Shown piece by piece: positions 36,334 through 47,084 of a stretch of 64,000 nucleotides of DNA. The notes beneath the pieces were generated by a model. It saw only the letters and a list, made by a program, of their open reading frames with translations, ran no database searches and was not told the DNA's origin. A program made the position numbers and the translations under genes. Each line of letters opens with the position of its first letter. The first letter of the stretch is position 1. This DNA is from Gnomoniopsis sp. IMI 355080 (taxonomy: Eukaryota > Ascomycota > Sordariomycetes > Diaporthales > Gnomoniaceae): positions 62,001 through 126,000 of the forward strand of contig JAPEVC010000059.1 of the NCBI GenBank assembly GCA_027946555.1, written 5' to 3'.

Positions 36334-36721
36334 GTCAACAAGAATAAAGAGTTCTCAAGATTTCGATCGGATTGCTCGATATGAAGCTACTCGATCTATG
36401 TACTACTATCGGCTGGATGTACAAGCTGGCAGCGCTCATCAGGAACAGCCTCTGCGTACTGAGGGCATCCATATATCTCGCTTTTAAATCATCCATCTTC
36501 CACATACTCATATGGATCCCAAATGGGTATCTGTCGTCAAAAGCGGTCCCGACTGTATGTCTACGTTGCTCGGGACCTTTGTTTCTCTTTCTTCCCCAAC
36601 GTGTGCCACACGATGTCTCCCAACGCCAATACCTATTGTAAATGCAACAACCCCTTCTTTTTTGGGGCATCATGCTTGAGGCCCAGATAAATCGTTAGAG
36701 AAGGAGATCCTAAAAATCTCC
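36334..36721. other. Convergent 3' intergenic region
   Basis: RIX1 (plus) and the WW gene (minus) end toward each other over 388 bp. Only short frames are present. Confidence 0.6.
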
Positions 36722-37747
36722 TCAATCCCTCAACCACGCCCTCCGCTTCTCCTCCTTCCTCGCCTTCCTCTTCTCCTTCCACATACTCAACTCCTTTCGC
36801 GTCGGCTGCTTCCCCCGCCGCTCAGCCTTCAAGCTCCGCCCATCATGGCTATTCGCGGCCTGGTCCACATTAAAGTACGCATTCATCTGGCGATAGCTCT
36901 TGTTGGCGTCCGAGTACCGCTCCGGGTTCTGGTCGCCTGCCTGCGTCTTGCCCGTGCGCCGATTGAATGCCGCCGGCACGGCGCCATACTCCTCAAACCC
37001 GGCCGCGGCCGCTGTTGGGTCTGCGCCTTGCATCTCGGCGTGGTACATGGCCAGGTCGGCCTGGTACTCGGCCTCGTCTGCTGCGGCGGTGGTGGTGGTG
37101 CCACCGGTAGTACCATCGGCATCGGGGTCCTTGTAGGCTTGTGCGTAGGGCGCGTTGGGGTCCCAGGAGCCATGGATCGCGGGGTTGTAGCCGCCGGCGA
37201 TGGAGGTGGGCTGGGAAATCTGTGGTTGTTGTGAGGCGGCGGCGGCGGCGGCGGCCGTGGGTTGGCGTGGGTTGTCCCATTGGGAGACGCCCGTGAAGCG
37301 ATTGTAGAAGTACCATGTCTGATTCGTCGCGTCCCACTCTGCGGACCAGCCGTCATCGACTTGTTGTTGTTGGCCCGGCGGTGCTTCAGCGGGGAGCGGA
37401 GGAGCATCGCCGTCGCCTGGTGTGGGCTCGTTGGGGAGGGGTGGTTGTGCATCACCATTGTCGGTCTCAGCAGTAGTAGTGTGCTTCTCGTTTCCATCTC
37501 TTCCACTTGCTGCTCTCTCGTCACTCTCCTCTGGACTGTCATCACTCCTGGCCTCACCCTCTTCTGAGCGCGAGTCTGCGGGCGAGGGCGCAGACTGGGA
37601 CTCTGGCTTCTCATCTTCCTTGGCCGCTACCGCCGCCTCCTCAGTACTCGCTGCTGACGGGGCATCAGCAGCTTCCTCTGCCATGGTAGAGGAAGCAACG
37701 ACGTCCTCCTTTGCAGGGCTTGTTGGCTCGTTGTTGTCCGAGGGCAT
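36722..37747 (-). CDS. WW-domain protein with basic C-terminal tail
   Basis: An intronless 341-aa frame from the ATG at 37747 (MPSDNNEPTSP). The frame is open 129 codons further upstream, but that part is Ser-run and leader-like and includes a CAG microsatellite. Residues 1-130 are acidic and Ala/Glu/Ser-rich. A single WW domain lies near 132-165: GWSAEWDATNQTWYFYNRFT, ending SQWDNPRQP, with both tryptophans present. An Ala run (GCC/GCG repeat, 37240-37260) follows, then a second conserved-looking block (YSDANKSYRQMNAYFNV) and the tail KEKRKARKEEKRRAWLRD. WW domains bind Pro-rich peptides; the charged Lys/Arg tail suggests an RNA- or splicing-linked nuclear protein, which is an inference. Confidence 0.85.
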   Translation of the reverse strand: MPSDNNEPTSPAKEDVVASSTMAEEAADAPSAASTEEAAVAAKEDEKPESQSAPSPADSRSEEGEARSDDSPEESDERAASGRDGNEKHTTTAETDNGDAQPPLPNEPTPGDGDAPPLPAEAPPGQQQQVDDGWSAEWDATNQTWYFYNRFTGVSQWDNPRQPTAAAAAAASQQPQISQPTSIAGGYNPAIHGSWDPNAPYAQAYKDPDADGTTGGTTTTAAADEAEYQADLAMYHAEMQGADPTAAAAGFEEYGAVPAAFNRRTGKTQAGDQNPERYSDANKSYRQMNAYFNVDQAANSHDGRSLKAERRGKQPTRKELSMWKEKRKARKEEKRRAWLRD

Positions 37748-37830
37748 GATCGGCGACGTGTGGGGGATGCGACGGTGGCTAACTACGTAGTCTGTTTTGG
37801 AAAGGTCCTTGCAAGGAATAATGGGCTGGT

Positions 37831-37854
37831 TGCTGCTGCTGCTGCTGCTGCTGC
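37831..37854. repeat. (TGC)8 trinucleotide repeat in WW gene leader
   Basis: Eight perfect TGC units (GCA on the minus, mRNA-sense strand) lie about 85 bp upstream of the WW start codon, inside the probable 5' UTR. Confidence 0.9.
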
Positions 37855-38173
37855 TACTCAAGGTTAGTATACATGTGGCAAGACCAAACCGGGTGCTTTT
37901 TTTACATTCTTCCTCGTGGGAGATAGACCTGAAAACTTTTTCACGGTGTGAGGAGGGAAGACAAAAGATGGTCAAGTGCCAACTTGATGATCTTGGGATT
38001 AGATTTCCAAGTGGAGGCTCTGGATGGAAAACGGGGGAACCGCGCTTTTGAAGTTGCAGGGCTGCAGGTTGCCAAGAACCTCTATTGCTGACCGCTGACG
38101 ACCAATCAGATGAGCTTGAGTGGGTCGATCGCATCTGTAATTAGTGGTCAATTGTTAGTGGACGTCCACTGCT

Positions 38174-38197
38174 GCTGGGATGCTGGGATGCTGGGAT
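38174..38197. repeat. 8-bp tandem repeat, three copies
   Basis: GCTGGGAT repeated three times in a row in non-coding DNA upstream of the WW gene. Confidence 0.85.
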
Positions 38198-39437
38198 GGC
38201 ACTTTTCAGATTCACCTCATACATTGAGTTTCACAACCTGCCTCTTTCTCAACCCACTTCTGAACAATCACCTCGTCCACTTTGACTTTGGCCAAGTGGC
38301 TGCTAGACATGCAGGCCCTTAATCATGGCTGAATTTGCCACCATGGGCAATTGGCCAGCTTTGTCAATTCTTGCAAATTAAACTCATTGACAACCTCATC
38401 CAACATGAGTCAAATTGGTCAGACGTGGCTCGCTCACGCCATGATATGTCGTGAGTCGCACAGCATCGGGAAGTTCCAAGAGCGGAGGGGGGAAAGTTCA
38501 TGTGATGGTTATGTCTTTGCTTCTCTATACTATACACCATTAGGGTGCAGAGCTGCCATGTCTCTAATAAGGTTTCGAAATCATCACTGATCCTGCCCAT
38601 AATGAACGAAGCTTCTTGGTCACTAGTACGATTCGGACACAACTCAACTAGACATATGATCTCAGTTGTCGCTTACTACTGCCCTTAATCAGTCAAGACA
38701 ACCCAAATGCTGGACCAGCTGCACTGCAAGGTCTATCAATGGCCACAAGAGAGCCCCTTTTCCCCAGTTCATGTAATTCTATGCCGAGAGCAGAGGGGAA
38801 CACTTCCAGAGACTGTACTTCCAGTTGGCTGCCCTCAAGAACACTTGATGCTGGGCTTCTTGGTGGTATTAACAGATTCCTATATAATTTAATGCTGATC
38901 ACTTTGCCAATTCCCAGTTAGGATATAACTTTCAGCACAAGTCATGGGTGTAGACCCCATGCGCAGTACTTTCTCAATGTCTTCCTTAATGACCTGGCTG
39001 AATGGGATTTGCAGGCTTAGGTACCTTTGGCCAACGACATTGGTGTAGAAGTGGTTTAAACCAACAAATACATAAATGTACTACCGAAATTCATTACACT
39101 GAAGCACCTAGATCTCGCCATTCAAAGAAATTTCCCCTTTATAGCTATGCGAACCTGTTCCAAATCTTCTGCCTCCCAAGGTACCTCCTGGGTAGGTATC
39201 CAGCCCGCGAATCGCAGCTTACCGCCACTTTGCTGATGGTACCGCACGAATTGAGGTGCTTCCTTTCCTCAACTACACGCGTTTCGTGATTATGCAGTGG
39301 TCAGCATCCACTCCCAGGATCGGTAGGCCCCAATAGAAAGCCAGACATGCCATCCTCTCCCCAGAGAAATACAACAGAGCATGTTCTCAACTACTACTTA
39401 TAATTCTTTCTGTGAAGGGAAACAGTTATCGTAGCCT

Positions 39438-40759
39438 TCACACTGATGAAAAGTTGGCAGCGTGAACCCCCTGCTTTGCCGGTGTTGTTGCCCAACTCGG
39501 TATTACCGGGACGGGCACATCATCTTGACTACCACCTCTTTGAACAGCAACATTGCGCGAAGACCCAGATCTCCTGGAACTCCTTTCGTAGTTGCTCATG
39601 TAAATCCCAGATGAGTTGCTATGATTGCTCCTAAACGTAATCGTAGACCAGAAAACACGACGGTACTCGTGATCTTTGTCCGATTGGCCCACCATGAAGC
39701 GGTACGACGGAAGCATGCCAACAATGACAGACACTAGCAGCTCGGTATAGCTGTATAAGTTCGTAAGGTGGCTATCGAGCTGCCACAGCTTCACACATCT
39801 AAGAGTCTCGAAGGCGATGGTCACGAAGGCAAGACTGCAGATTGCTGATACGCCCATGCGTTGCGATATTGGCATTTTGAGACGCCAGATAATTGGCATG
39901 GGAAGGAATACAACTGATGGATAGCAATGTCAACAAACCAAAGAGAACCTAGATATGTCGACAAAATTGGAAGAGTTGCCTACCAACAAGATCCGAGGAC
40001 ACGTGGAAGAACCACACAAACCAAAGGAACGTTCTTTCGAACCACATAACATAGGGCGTGTTGCACTCTTGAAACTTCCAAAGATTGCGTGCGTCGCCAC
40101 ACTGCCCGAATACGCCTATGAGGCAAACACCGTACGTGAGAACAATGTAAACCATGGCAACCAGCCATGCTAACTTGAACCGGCGGTGCGAGCCCATGAT
40201 ATACCGGTAAAGACACATGAATGAGATCTTTACACAGTAAAGAGACGTGAAGAACAGTAATTCTGATGATTTCTCAGTTTTTCTTCAGGCTTCTCGTGTA
40301 TACACATTCACTCGGCTTTTCGATGTTTTCATGCGAGAGTGCTGCTGCTGTAGCAGCAGCAAAGATGAAGGAGATACTGTATTACTCACGACCAGCAAAA
40401 TTCCACTTGCGCAATGTGATGGTCATGTCGGCGAATTTGACTGGGTCGGGCATTGGGGATGAACCCACGATAATGGCCGAGAACTGATAGCTCAAAGGTG
40501 TAGCCAGAGTCGCTGCAATCATGGCCGCCAACATGAGGACGTAGGCCAGTATGCTAAACAAGTCATCCAGATGGAAGCTTTTTACCAAAATGCTGCGAGC
40601 AATCAGCCGACCTGCAAGCAGAAGCGTTGCAACGCCCGTCAGCGTCCAGATCACGGCCTAGAAAAGATGTAAAGTCAGCCCATGTCTGGATGAGGTGGCG
40701 CTATGGCTTGCGGTAACTTGCTAGAAAGCCACCTTGTGAAATGCCCTGGCCTGCGTCAT
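39438..40759 (-). CDS. Rhodopsin-domain (PTH11-like) integral membrane protein
   Basis: Four exons (40733-40759, 40390-40657, 39984-40262, 39438-39913) join in phase to 349 aa. The start is the second ATG of a close pair (MTQARAFHK), because only that one keeps phase across the first intron (AAG|GTGGCT to TTCTAG|GCC). Seven hydrophobic segments are visible, with the family patterns FHLDDLFSILAYVLML at helix 2, FFTSLYCVKISFMCLYRY at helix 3 and DLVVVFLPMPIIWRLKMP at helix 5. The C-terminal tail is Ser/Arg-rich. It is distinct in sequence from the paralogous protein at 21735-23261. Its position beside the oxygenase/UstYa/P450 genes makes it a possible, unproven, member of that locus. Confidence 0.85.
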
Positions 40760-41563
40760 CGTTTGACATGTTGATGAGCAAAAGCTGCCTTGTATCGATT
40801 TTGAAAGGTCGGTTGTAGGCGTAGTTTATTTTGTTTCAAGTAATGCGCAGTCGACAAGAAATGCTCTGGAGAAATGGACATGGCAGAACCCCCAAGTTAG
40901 TTCAACTCACTGCTGAAGCAGTTCCGAGAAGGCTTCAAGACTCGGAGGGTGTCTTGATAGCAGCGATAGGAACATCCCAATGTACGGAACGATGAATATG
41001 ATTGCCCCCTCTCGGAATGCGTTCCGCGAATATCAGAAAGGTGTAGTGGTAGTCTGCGGCACAGCACTGCTACATTAATATGCACCTAGCCAGTCGTCCT
41101 GCTGGTTGCCTGTGTAATAGGCAGGCTCTGAGGCAACCTTGTTACCTTCCTGAAATAAATAAGCGACAGTGATATTGCTCAGCTTTCATGCATCTTCTAC
41201 TATGGCTTCTTGGCCCCTATTCGTTGTAAGGGCTCACATTCCCGTCACGCGCTTAAGCGGGTAGTGGTAAGGCAGTATTAAACTCGGAGTAAGCGCCAGC
41301 CCTGTGTCCATGGGGCTAGCTTTGGATCCCATGAAACCTGCAGCCCCTGGAAGCCACCAGAATCTAGGTACACAGTCGGTCCATCGAGATGGTACTGTAT
41401 TGCATGCTGTCTAAACATTGTTATGCTCGCTGAGGTGCCTTTCCCTTCCCTGGCCAAGGAACCATTCCCTCTCCAACTTATTTTCTTTCCAATACAATCT
41501 CTTTTGGTTCAAACCATTGTGCTTGCAAAGACCTGTGTTATTTATGTGCCTTCTGATGGCAAA
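40760..41563. promoter_or_regulatory. Divergent region between membrane protein and 2OG oxygenase
   Basis: An 800-bp divergent spacer. The oxygenase frame remains open upstream to an ATG at 41423, but the extension is hydrophobic and not typical of the family, so I treat it as leader. Confidence 0.45.
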
Positions 41564-42845
41564 ATGCCTGATTCAGCTGCTTCAAACGTGCCCAGCGGTC
41601 GAGTTGTTCCGACTATAGACCTATCGTCCCTCACGACTGAGTCTTCGAACAATGAGCGGCGTACGCAGGCCGCACAGGCCCTTGTTGAAGCCCTACACAG
41701 TTTTGGTTTTGCTAAGGTCTCGGGATACGGTATGACCAGACAAGAAGTTGACGAGGCTCTTGGCTGGGTGAAGAAGTTATTTGATCTCCCAACCAACGAG
41801 AAAATGAAGGCCCCGCACCCTCCTACTCCCATGCCTCACCGTGGCTATTCCGGGATCGGTAAAGAGAAAGTACATATACATCTTCTCTTTTTTTTACCTC
41901 TTCTTCCGTCTTCTAGTATCATCATCTGACTGGCCAAAAGGTGTATTCGCAAGATGATGTTGCTGCCCACACTAATGGAGAGACGGACACCGGGCGAGAA
42001 TTGCGCAAGGTTACTGATTTCAAGGTACGCATTTGCAGGTGAATGACTGTTGTCTTGGTTTCACTTTCTCGATCCACCTTTCGAGTACTGAACTTGATGC
42101 TAGGAGAGTTATGAGATCGGCTCCAAGCATGATGATGTCCAGCCAAATATCTGGCTTCCGGAAGATAGTCTGCCTGGTTTCAAGCAGTTTGGAGAATCTC
42201 TCTACGAGCGATTGGCCGGTGTGGGTAGAGTGCTCATCGACGCCATTAGCCTCGGTCTTGGATTCGACGAACACGAGAAGAAAGCATTGGCGGATATGAT
42301 GCTCGACAACGGTTGCCAGCTTCGTCTACTTCATTATCCTGCCGTCAGCAAAGAAAAGCTGCAGAAAGAGGTCTTTGCCAGGCTACCTGCTCACAACGAT
42401 TGGGGCACATTTACACTGCTCTTTCAAGACGATCGTGGAGGGTTGGAGCTCAGGGACGCCGAGAGTGGTGACTATCTCCACGCTGAGCCGGCGGAACATA
42501 CGCTGGTTTTCAATGTTGGCGATATGCTGCAGCGATTTTCGAACGGTATGCCAATTGGCTTATCAAGGAAGTCTCATTGAATAAGTGCTGATATACTTTT
42601 CGACAGGCTACTTCGTCTCTCCGCTACACCGTGTCAGCCTTCCTGAGCAGGACAAGGTATCCGATGCCGGCATTCCCGCGCGTTATTCCATTGCATTCTT
42701 CGTGGGCCCCCGTATGTCGCATACCGTTGCGGCTCTTCCGCATTTTGTTACTCAGGAACAACCGTTGAAGTACGAGCCGGTGAGATTTGACAAATATGGC
42801 GAGCTCATTAGCAAGTACCAGTATCAGTCTGAGAATGACAAGTAA
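41564..42845 (+). CDS. 2-oxoglutarate/Fe(II) oxygenase, isopenicillin-N-synthase-like
   Basis: Four exons (41564-41869, 41941-42024, 42104-42545, 42607-42845) join in phase to 356 aa. The N-terminal DIOX_N part starts VPTIDLSSLT and includes SFGFAKVSGYGM. The catalytic jelly-roll carries the full iron triad, His227 and Asp229 in PAHNDWGTFTLL and His285 in SPLHRV, plus the 2-oxoglutarate-binding RYS (Arg303, Ser305). The enzyme is therefore expected to be active: it would use O2 and 2-oxoglutarate to hydroxylate, desaturate or cyclise a small molecule or peptide. Start: ATG at 41564 (MPDSAASN), chosen because it puts the domain near residue 15. It lies between a membrane protein gene and the small-peptide, UstYa and P450 genes. 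Confidence 0.92.
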
Positions 42846-43284
42846 AGTGCTGCTTCCAATAAATTTCCTCCAGGCGGTATCGGTGTGTAGTCTTGTGAGT
42901 TGCCATTGGGAGGACGACCTGTACTGGTGCTTGCTTGGATATTCCTTTGAGGTGTCAATGTCTTGTCATTTCTCGCCATTCATAGTGGCCTCGAGATTCG
43001 TGGTAGTGTCGATCGAGGACGAGTTTCGCTTTCAAGGACCACGCACACTTGCAATGGTGTAAATTCTGCCACCAACACAAACTTTCTGATCAAAAGCCTG
43101 TTATGATAGTATTTTCTTGATCGGCTTGGACAACCCTTTTACAAACTAGTTATCGAAGACATAAGCCAACTTCGAAATAGCAGATCCACGAATAATCTAG
43201 AACCTTGCCTGACCCTACAATGCCTGCTATCTACTTGAATGAAAAGATTCAAGCCTCTACATGGGTTCATTGCCGTTGCTTCAA
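42846..43284. other. Convergent 3' intergenic region
   Basis: The oxygenase gene (plus) and the small peptide gene (minus) converge over 439 bp. No other feature is visible. Confidence 0.5.
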
Positions 43285-43635
43285 TTACCCATCTCGCTTT
43301 TGCGTGACCTCCACTTCGTCAACAGCCGGCGGACCCCACCAACCATTCGTATCCTCGGGAATATACCCAGCATTAGCGATTTGGGTGCTTGAGATTGATC
43401 AGCGGCTTATCATGCCTCAGATGAATGTAAACATATATGATTTGCCTCACTCTAAATCATCCTCTCGATCGTTATCTATAGAAGATCTCGTTTAGCAGGT
43501 GGATTTGGGCAATTCAACAGCCATATACGAATCCTAGCAGCAGAAGCGTCCAGGGTACAAGCACTTACTCTGCACCGGCACGGCAGTGATACCAAGTAGC
43601 ATGTTAAGTATAACGAAGGCTTTGGCCTGCTTCAT
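43285..43635 (-). CDS. Small secreted peptide gene, 64 aa, three exons
   Basis: Exons 43569-43635, 43451-43475 and 43285-43387 join in phase to 64 aa; they are too short to appear as ordinary ORFs. Both introns have good signals: GTAAGT to CTATAG with TGCTAAAC upstream, and GTGAGG to CTCAAG with GCTGAT. Residues 1-20 (MKQAKAFVILNMLLGITAVP) form a signal peptide. The mature part is acidic, without Cys, and contains NAGYIPEDTNGWWGPP and a dibasic Lys-Arg two residues before the Asp-Gly end. I do not know the family. Its place between an oxygenase and an UstYa gene makes it a candidate precursor peptide, but it lacks the repeated Kex2-bounded cores of known dikaritin precursors. Confidence 0.6.
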
Positions 43636-45200
43636 CTTGCTGAGGTAGTTGGTGTGTGAGTTGTGATGTTCGGGAATATCTAGGAATCCGTCCAATCTTT
43701 TCAGACTACAAAAAGTTTTCTAAAGGTAGTTAGCAAAAACATTTAGCATAAGAGCCCAGGCATCTTGGTTTACGTACTGTTAAATATAGGGTATGAAGAG
43801 AATTCATGTGCGTATCTGCCTGTATAGCTGAATATTGGTATGTAGGGTTCCTGGACGCTAAGAAAGGGGTCTCGTCCTTTGTGGACATTACGTACGGCGA
43901 CTAGTACAGAGGTGGTGTGAACAATAATCACATCACATCCAGCCTTATTGTTCACACCACATCCAGCCTTGGAAAAGACTCTCTATCTGGCAGACGCATT
44001 AGCGAGCACCGCCTTTCAAGGATGGCATGCGTGGCCCCGCAAGATGATGAAGATCCCGTCCGAGAACTTCATAGGCTGAAAGGTATGCGGGTGGCATTGT
44101 CGGTTAAGCAACACCCAAAACAGCTCAACGGCGGTTCCGAGACAGACCAATGTTATCTTCTGAAGCAAGTGAATATCACAATGTGCTAGGAGCACAGTGT
44201 AAATGAGGGTATCTGAACCTTGACCAAGTACACTATTACGCATCAATCAACATCACGTCTAGTGGCACACAACACACCCAGTTACTACCTAGGTGCCTGG
44301 GTAAATGTGTACGTGATCAACGGGTCGTATTGCTTTGCCTCAGCTTGCAACCTCCAGACACATCGTGTAACCTTCAACAAACTTATTGTGGTAGGTTAGG
44401 TCCTTAATATATCTGACCATCCGGTAGCTGGTCACTTTCAGGCTGTCAGTATTCACCTGCGTCATGTGGCACAGATAAATTAGGGTTACCTTGAGCAATT
44501 AATAAAAGGCAGTTGTATAGGGAGAGCGTGCGCGGCTATTACAAAGTTTATGAAGCACCCATAAGGTATTGAAGTCGTCCCTACCACTGATGGGGACTTT
44601 GGTGGTAACACTGGGAGGCGGATAGATTGACAGGCAATTCTAAGGAAGGACATTGGAAAGATGGAGCTTAATAATTACTTTCGAACGGTTCAAGGCTGGA
44701 CTTGGGTCTGGCTACCTAGGTACTTCTATCTGGCTGAACGCGAATGCTCCACTAGTTTCTTGTTTGCTGTCAGCCTGTGCCGCAACCAGCCTTGTAAGCC
44801 GTGATATTGCCCCTTGAAGGTCGTCCAATGGACTAGGCACGATAGCCCCTGCCAGAAGTCGCGCTGATTCCAGACATTATCCGATGAGCCTGGCCCATTG
44901 TATATGTCCCGACGTTGCATGCTTATGAAGTTATAGAGAGCTGATGTAGATCACAAATGCCCGCTCGTGTTGCCATAATTTTAGAAAGTATGATATTGGA
45001 ATATCAGAACGTATTATCTTTCGTCACGTCGCGCGCCTAGCGGCATTCGAGCGGTTGCGATCTCCCAGTCTAGCGAAGGACGACCAACCCCAGAACTTGT
45101 ATGAGTTCTCCATATAAAATCTTCACCCCTTTTGGATGTGCTGTCGAGCCTGATTCTGTGCTCGGGTCTTAATCTTCCGTGCTTCTTCCAAAGTTCGATC
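43636..45200. other. Intergenic region with a 16-bp inverted repeat
   Basis: About 1.6 kb of AT-rich DNA without a supportable gene. It holds a perfect inverted repeat (43912-43960) and TACCTAGGT words at 44284-44292 and 44711-44720. Short frames on the minus strand (44016-44246, 44726-44920) have no recognisable features. Confidence 0.5.
43912..43960. repeat. Perfect 16-bp inverted repeat with 17-bp loop, overlapping a 13-bp direct repeat
   Basis: GTGGTGTGAACAATAA (43912-43927) is followed by its exact reverse complement at 43945-43960. CACATCCAGCCTT occurs at 43934-43946 and again at 43958-43970. The combination can form a hairpin and looks like a small rearrangement scar or the end of a decayed element. 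Confidence 0.85.
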
Positions 45201-46235
45201 ATGGGCGTTACCTCCGAGCGACATATTGAAACAGAAAGGCTGATGCCGCAACCCGGCAGACCAGTGCCCACTACCAGTTCATCAGATGCGAGCCGACTCT
45301 GCAAGCTGAAGGCATATTTCTGTTGGAGCCACAGCTGCAGTACAAGTGTACACATCATTCTTCACGCATTTCTCTCTGCTGCTCTATTATGCTGCGTCGC
45401 CGCTCTTTGGGCAAAGCGCTATGAGCGCAGTGATTGTCTGGAGCGCTACTTTTACTACTGTAGGTCGGCAACGTACTGATTGCGTGTCTATACGAGTAAC
45501 AGCAGCTGAAGGAATAAGCAGCACCCGCTATTGAGATCACCAAGCCTGGTACGCGGGTGTCGCATTTTAACAACACAAAGTGGTCACCCTTCAATCCAAG
45601 CAGCGGCACGCCGCTAGAGTACGTTCATGGCAACTGGACAAATCTCTTGCAAAGTCAGTTTCCTTGTCCTTCGGTGTGCACTTGATTTCAGTAGTGAAAG
45701 ACACTGACAAGCCCGTCTCAACACAAAAGTTGGAAATGTGGGCCTTAGTGAGGAGGAAATGGTTCAGGCAGGCGCCTCGACCGAGAGCGCAGTCCGGCTC
45801 CCCCCAGAGAGTGGTGGCGGATACATGGCCTACCTTGCATCTCACCATCACCTCCACTGCCTCAATCTACTGCATCAAAGTCTTCATCCCGACTACTACA
45901 AGACACGTAGCGCAGTATGGCTTGGAGTATCTGACTCGAGGAGATCAGACCACTTCGACCACTGCATTGAGGCCTTGCGGCAGTACATAATGTGCAACGC
46001 CGATGCAACCGTTGTTACTCACTCGTGGTATGAGAGCATTTCTGAGCCTGTATCTAATCAGGAAAATCCAAGAAGATGTGCCGACTGGGATGCTCATTGG
46101 GACTGGCAAGAGAAACGTCAAAGTCCAGCACCAAAGTCGCCCATCAAGAAGCCCGAAGACGTGGTAGGAAGGCCGCTGAGCCCAGCGAAACCCCCACCAG
46201 GAAGTCTCAGCATGTATGTCAACTTGCATGAATAG
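45201..46235 (+). CDS. UstYa-family (DUF3328) oxidative tailoring protein
   Basis: Three exons (45201-45459, 45522-45653, 45730-46235) join in phase to 298 aa. One membrane helix lies near residues 50-71 (HIILHAFLSAALLCCVAALW), followed by the family block FYYSPAIEITKPG. The two diagnostic HxxHC motifs are present: His170-His173-Cys174 (HHHLHCLNLLHQ) and His205-His208-Cys209 (HFDHCIEALRQYIMC). In ustiloxin, phomopsin and cyclochlorotine pathways such proteins carry out oxidative cyclisation or hydroxylation, probably with bound metal, at the ER membrane. The C-terminal 50 residues after CADWDAHWDW are Pro/Lys-rich. Intron signals are ordinary (GTAGGT, GTCAGT donors). Neighbours are a P450 downstream and a small secreted peptide upstream. 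Confidence 0.9.
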
Positions 46236-47084
46236 GCTGCTGGTCTCTGTGTATTTTATATGAAGGGGGCTCTACCTACACTATCGGCTATTCTTCCCTC
46301 AAGTCAGAGAGACATCATCCGTCAATTGCACTCCACTTGAGACTCATGCAGACTAAGGCTCAGACGAAGCCGGATCGTCAACTTCGAGCAATATCACATA
46401 GGTCATAAGTACCCAAGTTTTTTTCCAGAGGGTATTGGCGTTGATAGTGGCCATATAATTCCAAATGGTCTGTATACAGGTGACTGACACTTACCTAGGT
46501 GCGCAAGTCACATTGTACTGTATACATCAACGACTCAAATACCCTTATGGAGTCCAGGGGTATTGATTAGAGAGGAGCAATGCTACATGAGCTGAGATAC
46601 GTCACACTTGTAGTACTATTGACAGCTCACCCACTGTGAGGATTCATTGACAGGTAGGTGCCTGGTGTTAGTGCCCGATTATGGTTGCTTGGAAATTGAA
46701 TGCCAAAAATTCGAAAGACAGAAATTACATACCTTGACCGGAGAGTATTGGACCCATGAGGAATCAGAATTGCTCTACCAGGATGCATTTCCCCAAAGCA
46801 GTCAAACGATGCCGTTCTACATGTCAGCTTGCATTCATACCTGGGTACAGAATACCCCCGGGCCGGGTCTGACGGGAGTTTCGCGCAGGCTAAAGTACAG
46901 TTGGTGACCCAACATTGCTTTGCCGCACAACGCAGCCTGAGGCCACAACCAATTGAGTTGGCCCGAAAGGGAGCTGTTTCGAACACACTGAACCCTTTCA
47001 AAAGTCAAACGAGCAGGCAAGCTTGCAACGCACCACCTAGATACGAGCTCGTCCTGGCTCGCAGAGAGGCGACTGACAATTGCG
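46236..47084. other. Intergenic region between UstYa-like and P450 genes
   Basis: This 850-bp stretch has overlapping short frames on both strands with no domain or splice chain. A TACCTAGGTG word occurs near 46494-46503. It probably holds the P450 promoter. Confidence 0.5.

Larger units (their letters stand above)
37748..39437. other. WW gene leader and 1.5-kb intergenic region
   Basis: The WW promoter and leader include a (TGC)8 run at 37831-37854 and GCTGGGAT x3 at 38174-38197. Beyond 38300 the DNA is AT-richer with no supportable gene on either strand. It marks the passage from the housekeeping block to the accessory block. Confidence 0.5.

Noticed and set aside
44016..44246. Short minus-strand frame considered as a second precursor peptide
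   Set aside because: No signal peptide, no Lys-Arg repeats and no splice chain.
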